From positions 1 through 7,508 of the forward strand of contig DAIEQA010000273.1 in NCBI GenBank assembly GCA_027348115.1: a DNA stretch of 7,508 nucleotides, given 5' to 3'. A program made the position numbers and the translations under genes. Below the pieces are notes generated by a model. It saw nothing but the letters and a program-made list of their open reading frames with translations. It was not told where the DNA came from and ran no database searches. The stretch is from Fen-1258 sp027348115 (GTDB taxonomy: Bacteria > Bacteroidota > Ignavibacteria > Ignavibacteriales > Melioribacteraceae). Within the stretch, counting starts at the first letter, position 1, and each line of letters opens with the position of its first letter. This document shows, in pieces, positions 6,149 through 7,508 of this stretch.

Positions 6149-7060
6149 ATGAAGAAAAAAGTTTTATCTATTTCCTTAATTGCTTTGTTCTCAGTCGGAA
6201 TGTGGGTTTCCGTAGCTCTCTCCGAAGATTACATCATTACTGAAAAAGTCCCGGTAGAGTTTGTCGATTTACCCGAAAATTATTCTGTAGGATATTCGTC
6301 GGTCGGCGAAGTGTTCATTCAAATAAAAGGAAGGGGATGGGACCTGGCTAAATTAGAACTTACACGCAAACCGACTTTCGAAATCCCTGTTCACAAAAAA
6401 ATCGGTCATCATAAAAATAATTTTAGCGATTTTGTAGAAGCAAATACATGGTTGAGTTCGGTATTCCAAATAACGGATATAGCGCCCAACCAGATTGAAT
6501 ACGATATTGAGAAAAGCGGCAGCAAAGAAGTTAATATCGTTCCCAATTTGAAATTGGAATTCCGCGAAGGGTACGGTTTGGTTTCAAAAATTAAAGTAGA
6601 ACCAGAAATTGTTTCTGTCTCTGGTTCAACCAATGTTCTAAAATTTATCGATTCCGTTAAAACAAGATTAAGAGAAATAAACGACATAAGCGAAAACATG
6701 AAATTCAATATTCCGCTGGAAGCCGTTGACGGAACTGCTCTTTCCCGAAATGAATGCAGAGTTTCATTCGAAGTGCAAAAGATTGTTGAAAAATCTTTTA
6801 ACAATTTAAATGTTGAAACACAGGACGTTCCCGACACAAAAGAATTGGTTTTATTCCCTCCTAAAATAAATGTTGTATTAAGAGGTGGAATCAACCGGCT
6901 TGGAATGCTTACCAACGACAGCATCCGCGTGTATGTCGATTTTTGGTCGGCGATGAAAGAGAATTCGGGTGCAATAGAACCTGTTATTGAAATTCCGAAA
7001 TTCACAAATATTATCGATGTCGAACCAAAGACACTTGAATTCATTATTAAACAACATTGA
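6149..7060 (+). CDS. YbbR-domain (CdaR-like) membrane-anchored protein
   Basis: This 303-residue protein has a basic N-terminus (MKKK) and a hydrophobic segment at about 5-24. It is probably anchored in the inner membrane with the rest outside the cytoplasm. The remainder is beta-rich with three likely YbbR-type repeats at about 28-120, 126-212 and 218-301. Each ends or centres on motifs such as VEPEIVSVSGS (150-160), FPPKINVVLRG (236-246) and VEPKTLEFII (291-300). In Firmicutes, CdaR proteins with such repeats regulate the diadenylate cyclase CdaA; no cyclase gene is visible here, so that role is not assumed. The ATG at 6149 is chosen because it precedes the membrane segment. There is no Shine-Dalgarno site and the terminator ends 10 bases upstream, so expression depends on read-through or a leaderless start. 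tmk follows after 18 bases. Confidence 0.82.
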   Translation: MKKKVLSISLIALFSVGMWVSVALSEDYIITEKVPVEFVDLPENYSVGYSSVGEVFIQIKGRGWDLAKLELTRKPTFEIPVHKKIGHHKNNFSDFVEANTWLSSVFQITDIAPNQIEYDIEKSGSKEVNIVPNLKLEFREGYGLVSKIKVEPEIVSVSGSTNVLKFIDSVKTRLREINDISENMKFNIPLEAVDGTALSRNECRVSFEVQKIVEKSFNNLNVETQDVPDTKELVLFPPKINVVLRGGINRLGMLTNDSIRVYVDFWSAMKENSGAIEPVIEIPKFTNIIDVEPKTLEFIIKQH

Positions 7061-7078
7061 AACCTAGGGCTAATTAAT

Positions 7079-7508
7079 ATGTTCATTACTTTCGAAGGCC
7101 TGGATTTTTGCGGCAAATCCACACAAGTTCAACTCCTTGAAAAATTTTTAACGGAGAGAGGTAAAAAGCTAAAGATAATTCGCGAACCCGGCGGCACTCC
7201 TATATCTGAAAAAATAAGAAATATTTTGCTGGATAAACGAAACTCGGAAATGTCGATTCAAACGGAATTGATTTTATTCTCGGCAAGCCGATCGCAGCTT
7301 GTTAACCAGGTTATACTTCCGGCGCTCGAAGAAAATTATTTTGTAATCTCCGACCGCTTTCACGATTCTTCAATTGCCTACCAGGCTTTCGGAAGAAAAA
7401 TTCCTCTGCACTTTGTTGAAGAGCTGCAAAGATTTGTAATAGATAAGGCCGTTCCGGATATTACTTTCTTTTTGGATATTCCGATTGATGAAGTTATTAA
7501 AAGGAAGT
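7079..7508 (+). CDS. tmk: Thymidylate kinase, 5' part (runs off the window)
   Basis: Thymidylate kinase phosphorylates dTMP to dTDP with ATP, on the path to dTTP. The first 143 codons are present and the frame is open to the last base. The P-loop is GLDFCGKST (7-15). REPGGTP (35-41) is the family signature after the second strand. SDRFHDSSIAYQ (91-102) is the DR(Y/F) dTMP-binding segment, and FFLDIP (130-135) is the strand before the LID region, which lies outside the window. Cys11 in the P-loop stands where many family members have Ser or Ala. A modest AGGG (7066-7069) lies 9 bases before the ATG. The gene probably shares a transcript with the YbbR-domain gene. Confidence 0.96.
   Translation, partial: MFITFEGLDFCGKSTQVQLLEKFLTERGKKLKIIREPGGTPISEKIRNILLDKRNSEMSIQTELILFSASRSQLVNQVILPALEENYFVISDRFHDSSIAYQAFGRKIPLHFVEELQRFVIDKAVPDITFFLDIPIDEVIKRK

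Noticed and set aside
6409..7122. Long minus-strand open frame (237 codons) opposite the YbbR-domain gene and tmk start
   Set aside because: It is a shadow of the clear + strand genes. The product is rich in Ser, Phe and Ile with no recognisable domain.

Overview
The window is a stretch of an AT-rich bacterial chromosome. All supported genes are on the + strand. Gene content and protein style suggest the Bacteroidota/Ignavibacteria side of the tree: a bifunctional Rel next to ruvX, a YbbR-like protein in front of tmk, patchy Shine-Dalgarno sites, and a promoter that also fits the Bacteroidota pattern. This placement is an inference from protein flavour, not from a marker gene.

Layout. Positions 1-278 hold no gene I can support, only an unexplained stem-loop (108-150) and a small word repeat (205-232). 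Positions 279-2272 carry an FAD/NAD(P)H disulfide oxidoreductase of the CoA-disulfide reductase type, overlapping upp (uracil phosphoribosyltransferase) by an ATGA junction. A 113-base gap with an imperfect inverted repeat follows. Next come rel (bifunctional (p)ppGpp synthetase/hydrolase, 2386-4563) and ruvX (Holliday junction resolvase-like, probably starting at a TTG at 4586). The next unit has its own promoter (5037-5067) and an intrinsic terminator (6114-6138). It encodes two bacterial microcompartment (BMC) shell proteins: a canonical EutM/PduA-like hexamer protein, and a paralogue with a charged C-terminal extension of about 145 residues ending in a small helical SAP/E3-binding-like domain. 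The window closes with a membrane-anchored YbbR-domain protein (6149-7060) and the first 143 codons of tmk (7079 to the edge).

How they fit. Most of the window is housekeeping: nucleotide salvage and dTTP supply (upp, tmk), the stringent response (rel), DNA processing (ruvX), redox (the CoA-disulfide reductase-like gene) and envelope (YbbR). The two shell genes are the outlier. They form a compact unit without any visible cargo enzyme, so they look like a satellite shell locus serving a metabolosome encoded elsewhere. The extended shell protein, with an altered pore loop, a Lys/Glu-rich linker, a short amphipathic helix and a terminal domain, is the most interesting item.
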